Assembly: GCA_002307295.1 (NCBI GenBank) | Contig: DBTY01000046.1 | Location: forward strand, 62,001 to 126,000 | From: Ignavibacteriales bacterium UBA1304 | Lineage (GTDB): Bacteria; Bacteroidota; Ignavibacteria; Ignavibacteriales; Ignavibacteriaceae | DNA length: 64,000 bases | Reading direction: 5' to 3' | In this document: piece by piece, positions 46,096 to 55,717 of the stretch | Position numbering within the stretch: position 1 is the first letter of the stretch | Layout of the letters: every line of letters starts with the position of its first letter | Program-made: the position numbers and the translations under genes | Notes under the pieces: generated by a model | Seen by the model: only the letters and a program-made list of their open reading frames with translations | Databases searched by the model: none | What the model was told of the DNA's origin: nothing

Positions 46096-47355
46096 TTAGT
46101 CTTGAATTTTTTTGAAAATAACCGAAGTATTGTGTCCGCCAAAGCCGAATACATTACTCATTCCATAATTTACAGTTCTTTTCTGCGCTTTGTTGAATGT
46201 ATAATTCAAGTCGCATGCAGGATCAGGAGTTTCAAAATTTATAGTAGGAGAAACGATATCATTTTGAATTGAAAGAATAGTGGCAATAGCCTCAACAGCT
46301 CCTGCGGCTCCTAACAAGTGACCAGTCATGCTTTTAGAAGAAGACAAATTCATCTTATAAGCATGTTCGCCAAACAGGTTTTTAATAGCAAGAGTTTCGG
46401 CTGCGTCGCCTAATCCTGTTGAAGTTCCGTGCATATTAATATAGTCAATTTCTTCAAGTTTGATACCTGCTGTTTTAACAGCCATTTCCATAGATAACTT
46501 AGCTCCGCTTCCGTCAGGGCATGGAGCTGTAATATGATAAGCGTCTGCCGATAAACCGACGCCGACTAATTCAGCGTAAATTTTAGCGCCGCGTTTTTTA
46601 GCGTGCTCGTATTCTTCTAAGTATAAAGCGGCTCCGCCTTCTCCCATAACAAAACCGTCGCGAGTAAGATCAAAAGGTCTGCTTGCCGTTTCAGGAGAAT
46701 CGTTTCTTTTTGAAAGAGCCTTAGCCGAATTGAAGCCCGCCATTCCAATTTCGCAAATGCTTGCTTCGCTGCCGCCGGTAACCATAGCTTCAGCCAAACC
46801 GTTTTTAATCAGCATGAACGAATCGATAATGTTATTATTAGCCGTAGCGCAGGCTGAAACAACGCAGTAGTTAGGCCCTCTGAGTCCGTTGAGTATAGAA
46901 ATCATACCGGCGCCCATATCAGGTATAAGCATAGGGATAAATAAAGGGGAAACTCTATGCGGTCCCTCTGTGTGGTTAACTACCGATTGCTGATAAAAAG
47001 TATGTATGCCGCCGATGCCGCTGCCAAATACTACTCCAATTCTTTCTTTTTCTTCAGAAGGCAAAGTCGCCGGGTCAATACCGGCGTCTTTTAACACTAA
47101 TGAAGCGGCAGCCACTGCATACTGTGCGTATGGGTCTAAACGTCTGGCTGTCTTTTTATCCATATAATTTGTAACATCAAATCCTTTAAGTTCGCATGCA
47201 AATTTAGTTTCTAATTTAGAAGTATCGAAGCTTGTAATGTTTGCGGCGCCGCTTACGCCGTTCAATAATGATTCCCAAAAGGTCTCTGCTGTTAATCCTA
47301 TTGGCGTAATTGCGCTTATCCCTGTTACTACAACTCTTCTGTTTAATTCGTGCAT
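46096..47355 (-). CDS. fabF: 3-oxoacyl-ACP synthase II
   Basis: 419 residues of the KAS II family with the Cys-His-His triad: Cys-169 ('VVSACATANN'), His-309 ('NMHGTSTG') and His-346 ('SMTGHLLGAAG'). It elongates acyl-ACP chains with malonyl-ACP in fatty-acid synthesis. AAGGA precedes the ATG. Unusually for fabF, acpP is not immediately upstream; the 266 bases before it hold no gene. It ends at its own terminator and so appears monocistronic. Confidence 0.93.
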   Translation of the reverse strand: MHELNRRVVVTGISAITPIGLTAETFWESLLNGVSGAANITSFDTSKLETKFACELKGFDVTNYMDKKTARRLDPYAQYAVAAASLVLKDAGIDPATLPSEEKERIGVVFGSGIGGIHTFYQQSVVNHTEGPHRVSPLFIPMLIPDMGAGMISILNGLRGPNYCVVSACATANNNIIDSFMLIKNGLAEAMVTGGSEASICEIGMAGFNSAKALSKRNDSPETASRPFDLTRDGFVMGEGGAALYLEEYEHAKKRGAKIYAELVGVGLSADAYHITAPCPDGSGAKLSMEMAVKTAGIKLEEIDYINMHGTSTGLGDAAETLAIKNLFGEHAYKMNLSSSKSMTGHLLGAAGAVEAIATILSIQNDIVSPTINFETPDPACDLNYTFNKAQKRTVNYGMSNVFGFGGHNTSVIFKKIQD

Positions 47356-47621
47356 ATATTTCCTTTTTGTTACTAAATAATGTTTCTTACTATAAATTAT
47401 AAAATTCCGGTTTTATGTGTCCTGCCTTTTGAAATCTGATAAAAACATCCTGTCTCCTGGATCTATCTCTATAACTCTGTCATCCTTCGTATTAGGTGCG
47501 TAATTTTATCAGATATACGCATATTTTTAATAACTATAAAATTGATATAATTCTGTTATTTACATAAATATCAAAAATATGCATCTAAATTTAACATAAA
47601 AGAAGGGAATTAGAAATTGAA
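47356..47621. other. Intergenic spacer upstream of fabF
   Basis: 266 bases that hold neither a credible gene nor acpP. I see no clear hairpin or promoter with both elements. The fabF promoter must lie in it, and the PAP2 gene ends at its far end. Confidence 0.35.
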
Positions 47622-48191
47622 TTATGGCAGTTTTTTATATTCTGGATTTATCATCTTTTTGTCAATAAAGATAACAAGTTCTGCAAAATAATATCCAATA
47701 ACTAAGCCGATAAGCGCTCCGCCTAAAATATCGGAAGGATAATGCAGGCCAAGGTATACTCTTGATAACGCCACTAAAGAAGCGACGCTGAATAAAATCC
47801 ATTTTAGTTTAGGATAAAACCGCGTAAAGAATATTGCAACTGCAAAATTATTCAAAGCATGGTTTGAGGGGAAAGAGAAAGAGCCTGTAGGGCCAACGGG
47901 CAGTATTGCGTCCGATAATGCAATACAGGGTCTGATTCTGCCAATGGATTCTTTTAGTATTCTGTAACCGATCTGGTCAGAGATAAGGACAAGAAACAAC
48001 ACCGAAACAGCCGCTAATTTGCCTGTGCGCCCGCCTTTGAAAAAACAAATGCACCAGAGAATTATATAGGCTATAAACCAGTGGTTCACGTCCGTAATTG
48101 TTGAAAAGAAACGGTTTAATACTCCGCATGACAAAGTATGGTTGAAAAAATAAAAAATCGATAAATCTATATTATAAAGAAAATTTGTCAT
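47622..48191 (-). CDS. PAP2-superfamily membrane phosphatase
   Basis: 189 residues, about six transmembrane helices. The three acid phosphatase motifs are present: KESIGRIRP, the 'SFPSNHA' loop and 'SRVYLGLHYPSD'. The fold acts on lipid phosphates such as undecaprenyl pyrophosphate, phosphatidate or lipid A; the sequence does not tell which. It stands divergent from the hybrid kinase gene, with 119 bases between them. Confidence 0.88.
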   Translation of the reverse strand: MTNFLYNIDLSIFYFFNHTLSCGVLNRFFSTITDVNHWFIAYIILWCICFFKGGRTGKLAAVSVLFLVLISDQIGYRILKESIGRIRPCIALSDAILPVGPTGSFSFPSNHALNNFAVAIFFTRFYPKLKWILFSVASLVALSRVYLGLHYPSDILGGALIGLVIGYYFAELVIFIDKKMINPEYKKLP

Positions 48192-48238
48192 TAGTTTTAC
48201 TATGCCAATAATTGATTAAGTTATTATAAAAAATTAAA

Positions 48239-48267
48239 TTAATTTAAGTAAAAAAAACTTAAATTAA
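48239..48267. repeat. Inverted repeat between PAP2 and hybrid kinase genes
   Basis: A perfect 11-bp inverted repeat: TTAATTTAAGT (48239-48249), seven A, then ACTTAAATTAA (48257-48267). All A/T except a single G or C in each arm. It could be an operator for the divergent genes, or chance in AT-rich DNA; it is not well placed as a terminator for either. Confidence 0.4.
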
Positions 48268-48310
48268 AAAACAGATACTATTGCATCATGTTCGCCTTTA
48301 GGTTGAATAA

Positions 48311-50962
48311 ATGAAAACACAAAACGATTCGGTCGTTATTGATTACGTCTATAATGACGAAGACCTTTATTCTGGCAAAGATGGGAGACGCTATAGCGCC
48401 GTCTCGGACGAGTTGCTGTTAAGGTCTCTTAAAGTAATTGCCTTCCTAATTTTGATATCCGGTTTATTTGCTATGGTATTTGAAGTGAGGCATTATGCCG
48501 AACAGTCCTTGCAGGTATATTTTACCAGGCTGTTAGCTATATTGACGGCGTTTTCTATCTTAGCCCTTCTTCAGTTTTCTTCTAAAAAACTAAATCCGGT
48601 TTTACTTGTTCACATATTATTATTATCAATAATTATTTCTTCCGGATATATGATTTACCTGTTGCCAAGCACTTTGATAATAAACTCTAATATTGTAGGG
48701 CTGATGATATTCACGGCGTCGTTATTTTTAAGCTGGGAATTAAAGAACCAGATAATAGTGGCAATCTACTATAATATAGTTTTTGCGGCCGCCCTTTTGC
48801 TTAACGACGGCTCAATTTATACGCTTCCGAATATGTTTGAATCAGTTTTATTTGTCATGTTTTTAAGCATAGTGTCGGTAATTGGTAGTAGTATTAACTA
48901 TAAATTACGAAGCGAAATATCAAAACAAACGTTAAGGTATCGGTTATCTCAAAAAAAATATGAAGCAATATTTAATAATTCTATAGAAGGGATTTATCAG
49001 TCGACGCCTGAAGGAAAGTTTTTAACCGTTAATAATACTTTAGTGGCATTACTTGGGTATGATTCAGCCGAAGAACTGAAAGGAATAAACATTGAGACCG
49101 ACTTATACAAAAATGTATCGGATAGACGTTTGTTTTTAGAAAAACTAAAGGAAAGCGGCGAAGTAAAAAATTACAGGGTAGCTCTGAAGAAAAAAGATGG
49201 GAATAATATTATTGCTGGTTTATCCGCTAAAATGATAAAATCCGAAGCTAACGAGAAATACTATTATGAAGGAACAGTAGAGGATATAACAGCGCAGGCT
49301 GTTACGGAATTAAAAAAGAAGAAAATAGAAGAAGAATTAAAGGAAGAAAAAATAAAATCGGATTCTCTTGCAAAGAAAGCTATGGAAGCAAACGAAACTA
49401 AAACTCAGTTCCTTGCAAACATGAGTCACGAAATCAGAACTCCAATGAACGGAATTATTGGCTTTCTTTCTCTGATCGAAAGAGAATCATATAAAGACAA
49501 AACTGAGCTTGGGCAGTTCGCCTCAAGCGCCCGGAGTTCGGCTGAGTCGCTATTGGAAATTATTAATGAGATACTTGATTTCTCTAAAATTGAATCCGGG
49601 AAAGTTATTTTGCAGGAATCAGAGTTTAATTTGTTAAATGTGCTGGATGAATCAGTTGGCGTTATTTCTCCTAAGCTGAATGAAAAGAAGCTCGCTCTTT
49701 CGCGAGAGATTGCAGAAAACACAAATTTAAAATTGATCGGCGATTCTACGCGGTTAAGACAGATATTAGTAAATCTCTTAAGCAACGCTGTTAAATTTAC
49801 TGATAAAGGCGGGATTAAAATAAAAATAAAATCGGAAGATTTAGACGAAGAGAACTCAAAAATATATTTTACTATTGAAGATACAGGGATTGGAATTCCA
49901 AAAGACAAAACATACAGCTTGTTTAAACCATTCTCGCAGATTGACGGTTCGCACACGCGTAAATATGGGGGCACAGGACTTGGCTTAGCCATTTCTAAAG
50001 AATATGCCGCTATGATGGGGGGCGAAATTGGCGTTAACAGCGAAGAGGGGAAAGGCAGCTCATTTTATTTTACTGTAAAAATGAAAAAGGATAAAGTGAA
50101 AGAAAATACTGACAATTATGCTGAACTTAATAAACTCTATGCGCAGCATGGCGTTAGCCAGGAGGCTGAAGCGCAAAATTCAGCAGAATTAAAAAAGACA
50201 AGAAATAAATATAATATTTTACTTGCCGAAGATAATCCGGTAAACCAGAAAGTGCTAACCCGCTTTCTTACCGACGCGGGTTATAATGTAAATGCAGTGG
50301 CAAACGGTATCGAAGCGATAAACTCGGTTCAGGCGATAAAATATGATTTGATTCTGATGGATATACAGATGCCTGAAATGGATGGTCTGACAGCTACGAC
50401 GAAAATAAGGGAGTTTAACGGCAATGAAGCGGATATGCCGATTATTGCAATTACAGCTCATGCCCTGATAGGAGATAAAGAAAAATGTATGGCCGCGGGT
50501 ATGAACGATTATCTTTCTAAGCCTGTTAGCTATCAGACGCTTATATCCGTTCTTGATAAATGGTTAGGCATAGGTTTGGATAATGCGCCATTACCTGAAG
50601 CAAAGAAAAAAGAAGCCGCAATTGTCGATTTTGAATATTTCGACAGCATAAGTCTGAGCGATATTGAATTTCAAATTGATTTAGCTTCTACATATATAAA
50701 CGATACAATAAAAAGAATTGATAGACTTGAAGAGTATTCAAAGATAAATGAAATTTCTAAGGCTATTGCGGAAGCTCATACGATAAAGGGGGCAAGTTTT
50801 TCTACCGGAGCGCAGAAGATGGGAGAAAAGGCTCTTGGTATTGAAACGGCATTAAAGAGAAACGATATTGAAAATATTGAGGTCAAAATAACAGAGATAC
50901 GTGGAATTTATGAAGAAACTAAAACTGCTTACGAAGAAAAATTAGGGATTAAAATTAATTAA
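48311..50962 (+). CDS. Hybrid sensor histidine kinase with REC and HPt domains
   Basis: 883 residues in order: N-terminal soluble 35 residues; about six transmembrane helices (37-193) with no large extracytoplasmic domain; a PAS domain (215-328); a coiled-coil linker; HisKA with His-373 in 'NMSHEIRTP'; HATPase with Asn-492, DTGIGIP (524-530) and GTGLG; a receiver with phosphoacceptor Asp-684 (acidic pair at 640-641, Lys-737); and an HPt with His-823 ('AHTIKGAS'). A complete phosphorelay within one protein, but no partner response regulator or target gene is adjacent. The signal may be sensed by the membrane or PAS part. Confidence 0.93.
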   Translation: MKTQNDSVVIDYVYNDEDLYSGKDGRRYSAVSDELLLRSLKVIAFLILISGLFAMVFEVRHYAEQSLQVYFTRLLAILTAFSILALLQFSSKKLNPVLLVHILLLSIIISSGYMIYLLPSTLIINSNIVGLMIFTASLFLSWELKNQIIVAIYYNIVFAAALLLNDGSIYTLPNMFESVLFVMFLSIVSVIGSSINYKLRSEISKQTLRYRLSQKKYEAIFNNSIEGIYQSTPEGKFLTVNNTLVALLGYDSAEELKGINIETDLYKNVSDRRLFLEKLKESGEVKNYRVALKKKDGNNIIAGLSAKMIKSEANEKYYYEGTVEDITAQAVTELKKKKIEEELKEEKIKSDSLAKKAMEANETKTQFLANMSHEIRTPMNGIIGFLSLIERESYKDKTELGQFASSARSSAESLLEIINEILDFSKIESGKVILQESEFNLLNVLDESVGVISPKLNEKKLALSREIAENTNLKLIGDSTRLRQILVNLLSNAVKFTDKGGIKIKIKSEDLDEENSKIYFTIEDTGIGIPKDKTYSLFKPFSQIDGSHTRKYGGTGLGLAISKEYAAMMGGEIGVNSEEGKGSSFYFTVKMKKDKVKENTDNYAELNKLYAQHGVSQEAEAQNSAELKKTRNKYNILLAEDNPVNQKVLTRFLTDAGYNVNAVANGIEAINSVQAIKYDLILMDIQMPEMDGLTATTKIREFNGNEADMPIIAITAHALIGDKEKCMAAGMNDYLSKPVSYQTLISVLDKWLGIGLDNAPLPEAKKKEAAIVDFEYFDSISLSDIEFQIDLASTYINDTIKRIDRLEEYSKINEISKAIAEAHTIKGASFSTGAQKMGEKALGIETALKRNDIENIEVKITEIRGIYEETKTAYEEKLGIKIN

Positions 50963-50963
50963 A

Positions 50964-50991
50964 AAAAAGGGCGTCTGGGACGCCCTTTTTT
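50964..50991. terminator. Bidirectional terminator between hybrid kinase and rocD
   Basis: A 12-bp stem, AAAAAGGGCGTC (50964-50975) with GACGCCCTTTTT (50979-50990), and a TGG loop. A/T-flanks on both sides give a T-tract in either direction, so it can stop transcription of the kinase gene (plus) and of rocD (minus). Confidence 0.92.
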
Positions 50992-50998
50992 ACTAAAC

Positions 50999-52201
50999 TT
51001 ACGCCATTAATAAAACTTCCCGGATCCTTTCAACGGCCCAGTCAATTTCTTCTTTGGTGATAATAAGCGGAGGAGCAAAGCGGATTACATAAGAATGAGT
51101 CTCCTTACATAAAATCCCTTTATCCATTAAAGCTTCGCAGAATCTTCTTGCGCCGCCTGATTCAGGCTGCAATTCAACTCCAATGAATAATCCCTTGCCG
51201 CGCACTTCTTTAACATGAGGAGAATTAATATTTCTTAGTTGCTCTCTGAAATATTTACCTAATGTAAAAGAGTTCTCTACTAATTTTTCTTCAATTAAAA
51301 CTTTAATGCTTTCTCTGGCTACTGCGGCTGCTAAAGGACTTCCGCCAAAAGTAGAACCGTGATCGCCAGGATTAAACAAGCCAAGGACTACTTTATCGGC
51401 AAGAACAGCAGATACTGGCAGGATGCCGCCCGAAAGCGCTTTGCCTATGATAACAACATCAGGTCTGACGTTTTCATAATAATGAGCAAAAAGCTTTCCG
51501 CTTCTGCCTAAGCCGGATTGAATTTCATCTGTGACAAATAAAACGTTATTCTTTTTGCAAATATCGGATACTTCTTTTAAATAGCCGTCAGGGGGAACTA
51601 CTACTCCGCCTTCGCCTTGTATTGGCTCTACTAAAAATCCTACTGTATTTGGTGTGATGGCTGCGGCTAAAGCTTTTGCGTCGCCAAATGGAACTGTTTT
51701 AAAACCTGGAGTAAAAGGACCAAATCCGTCCTTGTACTGTTCTTCGGTAGAAAAAGTAATTAAACTGATTGTTCTGCCTGCAAAATTGTTTTCGCAACAG
51801 ATAATTTCTGCTTTCGATTCTGGGACATTTTTAACTTTATAGCCCCATTTTCTAACGGCTTTTAAAGCTGTTTCAACAGCTTCTGCGCCTGAGTTCATGG
51901 GGAGAACCATTTGATAACCTGTTAAGTCGCATAATTCTTTATATAAAAGAGGCAGCTGGTCATTTCTGAAAGCTCTTGAAGTCAATGTGACTTTATCAGC
52001 CTGATCTTTAAGCGCTTTAATAATTCGAGGATGACAGTGTCCCTGGTTTACAGCGGAATAAGCCGCAAGGCAATCCATGTATTTTTTGCCTTCAACGTCT
52101 TCAACCCATATACCTTTAGCTTTTGCAATTACAACATCCAAAGGATGATAGTTATGAGCTCCGTATTTATCTTCTAACTCAATATATTCTTTAGTCAGCA
52201 T
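50999..52201 (-). CDS. rocD: Ornithine--oxo-acid aminotransferase
   Basis: 400 residues, class III PLP aminotransferase. PLP lysine Lys-254 in 'IIGKALSGG'; 'NSGAEAVETALK' and 'VTDEIQSGLGR' bind the cofactor. The start 'KYGAHNYHPLDVVI' and length fit ornithine aminotransferase, which interconverts ornithine and glutamate semialdehyde. It could connect with the agu genes near 59-61 kb at the arginine/ornithine/polyamine level, but is a separate transcription unit. Confidence 0.92.
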   Translation of the reverse strand: MLTKEYIELEDKYGAHNYHPLDVVIAKAKGIWVEDVEGKKYMDCLAAYSAVNQGHCHPRIIKALKDQADKVTLTSRAFRNDQLPLLYKELCDLTGYQMVLPMNSGAEAVETALKAVRKWGYKVKNVPESKAEIICCENNFAGRTISLITFSTEEQYKDGFGPFTPGFKTVPFGDAKALAAAITPNTVGFLVEPIQGEGGVVVPPDGYLKEVSDICKKNNVLFVTDEIQSGLGRSGKLFAHYYENVRPDVVIIGKALSGGILPVSAVLADKVVLGLFNPGDHGSTFGGSPLAAAVARESIKVLIEEKLVENSFTLGKYFREQLRNINSPHVKEVRGKGLFIGVELQPESGGARRFCEALMDKGILCKETHSYVIRFAPPLIITKEEIDWAVERIREVLLMA

Positions 52202-52279
52202 AAAGCTCCTTAATGTTTTTTTGTTTAATTTTGAGCATGTATAATAAATTTAAACCAATTTAAACAAAGGAACGGAAAA

Positions 52280-52978
52280 ATGAAACGATTTTATTTTTGT
52301 ATAGTAATTCTTTTTTTGTTTTTATCGCTTGATATTTATTCGCAAAATGCCGTAAAGAACAAGTATGGTCTTGTTGTGGTTGATAATTATAAAGAATATA
52401 AAAAATTATCTGACGCAGATAGTACGCAACTATTAGTAGACCTTGAAAAATTTATTCCTTCTATAAAATTAGAAATTCATTACGCCACTTCGGATAATTT
52501 CTTCAAAGAGCCCGTATATAATTTAGCTAAAGCATTTTTACGGCTCCCGGCGGCTATAGCTTTAAGAGAAGTTCAGGCGGAGCTAAAGAAAAAAGGACTT
52601 GGCATAAAAATATTTGACGGATACCGGCCTTATAGCGTAACCGTTCGATTTTTTGATAAATTACACGACACTGTTTTTCTTGCCGTGCCCTGGAGGGGTT
52701 CGCGCCATAACAGAGGCTGCGCAGTGGACTTGTCTTTGATTTCCCTCAAGACGGGAAAGGAGTTAAAAATGCCGACCCATTTTGACGACTTTACCGAAAA
52801 GGCTCACTCGGAATATAAAAATCTTCCCAAAGACGTTATTAAAAACCGGGAAGCTTTAAGAGACGTAATGACAAAACACGGATTTAAAGTTTATCCCGAT
52901 GAATGGTGGCATTTTGATTTTAACGAATGGCAGAAATTTGAACTGACGGATATTCCGTTTGAAGAATTAATAAAATAA
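52280..52978 (+). CDS. D-alanyl-D-alanine dipeptidase (VanX/DdpX-like)
   Basis: 232 residues. Signal peptide ending '..LDIYSQ'. The M15D motifs are intact: 'DGYRP' (Arg-116), 'SRHNRGCAVD' (His-143, Asp-150) and 'EWWHFDF' (Glu-208, His-211), forming the zinc site and base. It hydrolyses D-Ala-D-Ala in the periplasm, likely recycling peptidoglycan. No VanH/VanA-like genes are nearby, so glycopeptide resistance is unlikely. A TATAAT at 52240-52245 may be the -10 box. Confidence 0.9.
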   Translation: MKRFYFCIVILFLFLSLDIYSQNAVKNKYGLVVVDNYKEYKKLSDADSTQLLVDLEKFIPSIKLEIHYATSDNFFKEPVYNLAKAFLRLPAAIALREVQAELKKKGLGIKIFDGYRPYSVTVRFFDKLHDTVFLAVPWRGSRHNRGCAVDLSLISLKTGKELKMPTHFDDFTEKAHSEYKNLPKDVIKNREALRDVMTKHGFKVYPDEWWHFDFNEWQKFELTDIPFEELIK

Positions 52979-53001
52979 TTGATAAACTCTTTTTAACTAA
53001 C

Positions 53002-53023
53002 AATCCGTTATAAAAAACGGATT
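53002..53023 (+). other. Hairpin between the VanX-like gene and mutS
   Basis: A perfect 8-bp stem, AATCCGTT (53002-53009) with AACGGATT (53016-53023), loop of six. It lacks a convincing T-run, so it may be a weak terminator or a leader hairpin for mutS. Confidence 0.4.
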
Positions 53024-53084
53024 AACTTTGAAATTGATAATATCTCCTTTTAAAGTTAACTTTTAGGTTTAATTATAGTGAATT

Positions 53085-55700
53085 ATGCAAACTCCCCTAA
53101 TGGCGCAATATAACAAGATTAAGGAAACTCATCCTGATACGATTTTATTATTCAGAGTTGGAGATTTCTTTGAAACTTTTGATGAAGATGCAAAAACAGC
53201 CTCAAAAGTCCTTGGGATAACTTTAACAAAACGTTCCAATGGCTCGGCTGACGGCGTGCCGTTGGCTGGATTTCCGCATCATGCGCTTGACACCTATCTG
53301 CCGAAATTTATAAGAGCCGGTTACAGAGTGGCTATATGCGAACAAACTGAAAACCCAAAGTTTGCAAAGGGAATTGTACGAAGGGAAGTAATAGAAGTTG
53401 TTACTCCCGGCGTTGCGTTTTCGGATAAGCTTTTAGATTATAAAAAAAATAATTATCTCTTCGCTATTTGTATTAAAGACGACGGCGCGGGTATTTCGTT
53501 TTGCGATATATCTACGGGCGAGTTTTACGCTTATCAGGTAGCCTCAGATGATATTAAACAGCAGATAGACCTTATTCTGCCGTCTGAAATTTTGGTTCAG
53601 CGAAAAGATAAAGAATATATTGCGTCGGTTATGCAAAAGATAAATCCGTCGGTCAGAATTACAAAAGTTGACGATTGGGTTTTTAACTACGAATATGCAA
53701 AAGAACTTTTGTTGATGCATTTCAAAACCGTTACGCTAAAAGGTTTTGGGATTGAAAATCTTCCGCTCGGTTCAACAGCCGCAGGAGTAGTATTAAACTA
53801 TCTTCAGGAAACTCAAAAAGCAAATCTATCGCATCTGAATAAAGTTTCAATTTATAATCCTTCCGATTATATGTCGCTCGATTCTTCCACTAAGAGAAAT
53901 CTTGAAATTGTTTTTTCGATGCAGGATGGAAACAGAGAAGGCTCTCTGATTTCAATTCTTGATAAAACTGAAACCCCTATGGGAGGACGTCTGTTAAAAA
54001 AATGGATTTCCGCTCCGCTGCGAAAACTTGAGCCAATTCTAAAACGTCAGGAAAGTATTGAAGAACTTTTGAAAGAAAAAGACCTGAGACGCAAACTTAT
54101 TGAAGAGCTAAAAGAGATTGGCGATTTAGAGAGACTGATTTCCAAAATATGCACTGGCAGAGCTAACCCGCGCGATATAGTGGCGCTAAAAACTTCGTTA
54201 AAAAAACTGCCTAAAATTAAAACTTTACTTGAGCAGTCAAAAGCCGGCGCTTTAGAACAGATTAAAGAAAATCTTGTTGATCTGGCTGATATTACAAGCA
54301 AGATTGACGAAGCCATAGTGGAATACCCCCCGGTGAGTATTATTGACGGAGGAGTAATTAAAGGCGGTTACAGCGCGGAATTAGACGACATCCGGGATAT
54401 TTCAGTTAATGGTAAAAACTGGATTGCAAGCTTGCAGCGCGATGAACGGGAAAGAACCGGAATATCGTCGCTAAAGGTTAGTTTTAATAAGGTCTTCGGT
54501 TATTATATCGAAATCAGCAATGCAAACAAAGATAAGATACCTGAAGATTATATAAGAAAACAGACGCTTGTAAGCTCGGAAAGGTACATTACTCCGGAAT
54601 TAAAAGAGTATGAAGATAAAATTCTTCACGCAGAAGAAAAAATATACGATCTTGAGTCGCAGTTATTTAACGAAATCAGAATGACGGTAGCCGATAAAGC
54701 AGGAGAAATTCAGGGCGATGCAAGATTAACTGGCATGCTCGATTGTTTTGTCTCGTTTGCCCAGTGCGCTGAAGAATACAATTATGTTAAACCGGAATTA
54801 AGCGACGACGACGTAATAGAAATTATTGAAGGGCGTCATCCTGTTGTGGAAAGAATTCTTCCGCCAGGTGATAAATTTACGGCAAACAGCTGCAAACTTG
54901 ATAATACTGAAAATCAGATAATACTGCTTACAGGCCCTAATATGGCTGGTAAATCGGTGTTCCTGCGTCAGATTGGATTGTTGACTCTCCTTGCGCAGAT
55001 TGGTTCGTTTGTCCCGGCAAAAAGAGCAAGAATCGGTTTGGTCGATAGAATTTTTACTCGCGTTGGCGCAAGCGATAATATATCGGCGGGAGAGAGCACG
55101 TTTCTTGTGGAGATGCAGGAAGCGGCAAATATTTTGAATAACGCCACGAGCAAAAGCCTTATTTTGTTAGATGAAATTGGCAGAGGCACAAGCACGTTTG
55201 ACGGCATTTCTATTGCGTGGGCTATTACGGAGTATCTGCACGAAAATCCGGATATGGCGGCAAAAACTCTTTTTGCAACCCATTATCACGAGCTGAACGA
55301 AATGTCCGAGATATTTCCCAAAATACAGAATTATAAAGTTGAGGTGCGCGAGATTGACGACAGGGTTATTTTTCTGCATCGCGTAAGCCCCGGCAAAGCC
55401 GATCATAGTTACGGCATCCAGGTGGCGCAAATGGCTGGGCTGCCAAAGTTTGTTACTGATAGAGCAAAAGAAATTTTACAGAACTTAGAAAGCAAAGAAC
55501 TTACTCCTTATGAAATTAAAAAAGCTAAACTGAGTAAGATAAAAAATGACGATGAAATTCAGTTTAATCTTTTTGAGGTGAAAGACGACGCTTTGCGGAA
55601 AGAAATAACTGATATTGAAATTAATAAAATGACCCCAATAGAAGCTCTAACAAAATTAGACGAGCTTAAAAAGAAAGTGGACGAAAAAAGTTTTAATTAA
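53085..55700 (+). CDS. mutS: DNA mismatch repair protein MutS
   Basis: 871 residues, full-length MutS. The mismatch-reading F-x-E motif is at 28-30 ('GDFFETF'). The ATPase carries Walker A GPNMAGKS at 617-624, 'SAGESTFLVEM', Walker B 'LLDEIGRGTSTFDG', and 'ATHYHEL'. A C-terminal beta-clamp/tetramer tail is short. It detects mismatches and starts repair with MutL, which is not in this window. It heads a tight operon with aroF, tyrA and the MORN gene (gaps of 17 and 22 bases, then an overlap). Confidence 0.97.
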   Translation: MQTPLMAQYNKIKETHPDTILLFRVGDFFETFDEDAKTASKVLGITLTKRSNGSADGVPLAGFPHHALDTYLPKFIRAGYRVAICEQTENPKFAKGIVRREVIEVVTPGVAFSDKLLDYKKNNYLFAICIKDDGAGISFCDISTGEFYAYQVASDDIKQQIDLILPSEILVQRKDKEYIASVMQKINPSVRITKVDDWVFNYEYAKELLLMHFKTVTLKGFGIENLPLGSTAAGVVLNYLQETQKANLSHLNKVSIYNPSDYMSLDSSTKRNLEIVFSMQDGNREGSLISILDKTETPMGGRLLKKWISAPLRKLEPILKRQESIEELLKEKDLRRKLIEELKEIGDLERLISKICTGRANPRDIVALKTSLKKLPKIKTLLEQSKAGALEQIKENLVDLADITSKIDEAIVEYPPVSIIDGGVIKGGYSAELDDIRDISVNGKNWIASLQRDERERTGISSLKVSFNKVFGYYIEISNANKDKIPEDYIRKQTLVSSERYITPELKEYEDKILHAEEKIYDLESQLFNEIRMTVADKAGEIQGDARLTGMLDCFVSFAQCAEEYNYVKPELSDDDVIEIIEGRHPVVERILPPGDKFTANSCKLDNTENQIILLTGPNMAGKSVFLRQIGLLTLLAQIGSFVPAKRARIGLVDRIFTRVGASDNISAGESTFLVEMQEAANILNNATSKSLILLDEIGRGTSTFDGISIAWAITEYLHENPDMAAKTLFATHYHELNEMSEIFPKIQNYKVEVREIDDRVIFLHRVSPGKADHSYGIQVAQMAGLPKFVTDRAKEILQNLESKELTPYEIKKAKLSKIKNDDEIQFNLFEVKDDALRKEITDIEINKMTPIEALTKLDELKKKVDEKSFN

Positions 55701-55717
55701 AAAATGGAGAATATAAA

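Noticed and set aside
52280..52978. Vancomycin-resistance cluster because of the VanX-like gene
   Set aside because: No VanA/VanH/VanR/VanS genes nearby; a lone VanX/DdpX homologue is common and fits peptidoglycan recycling.
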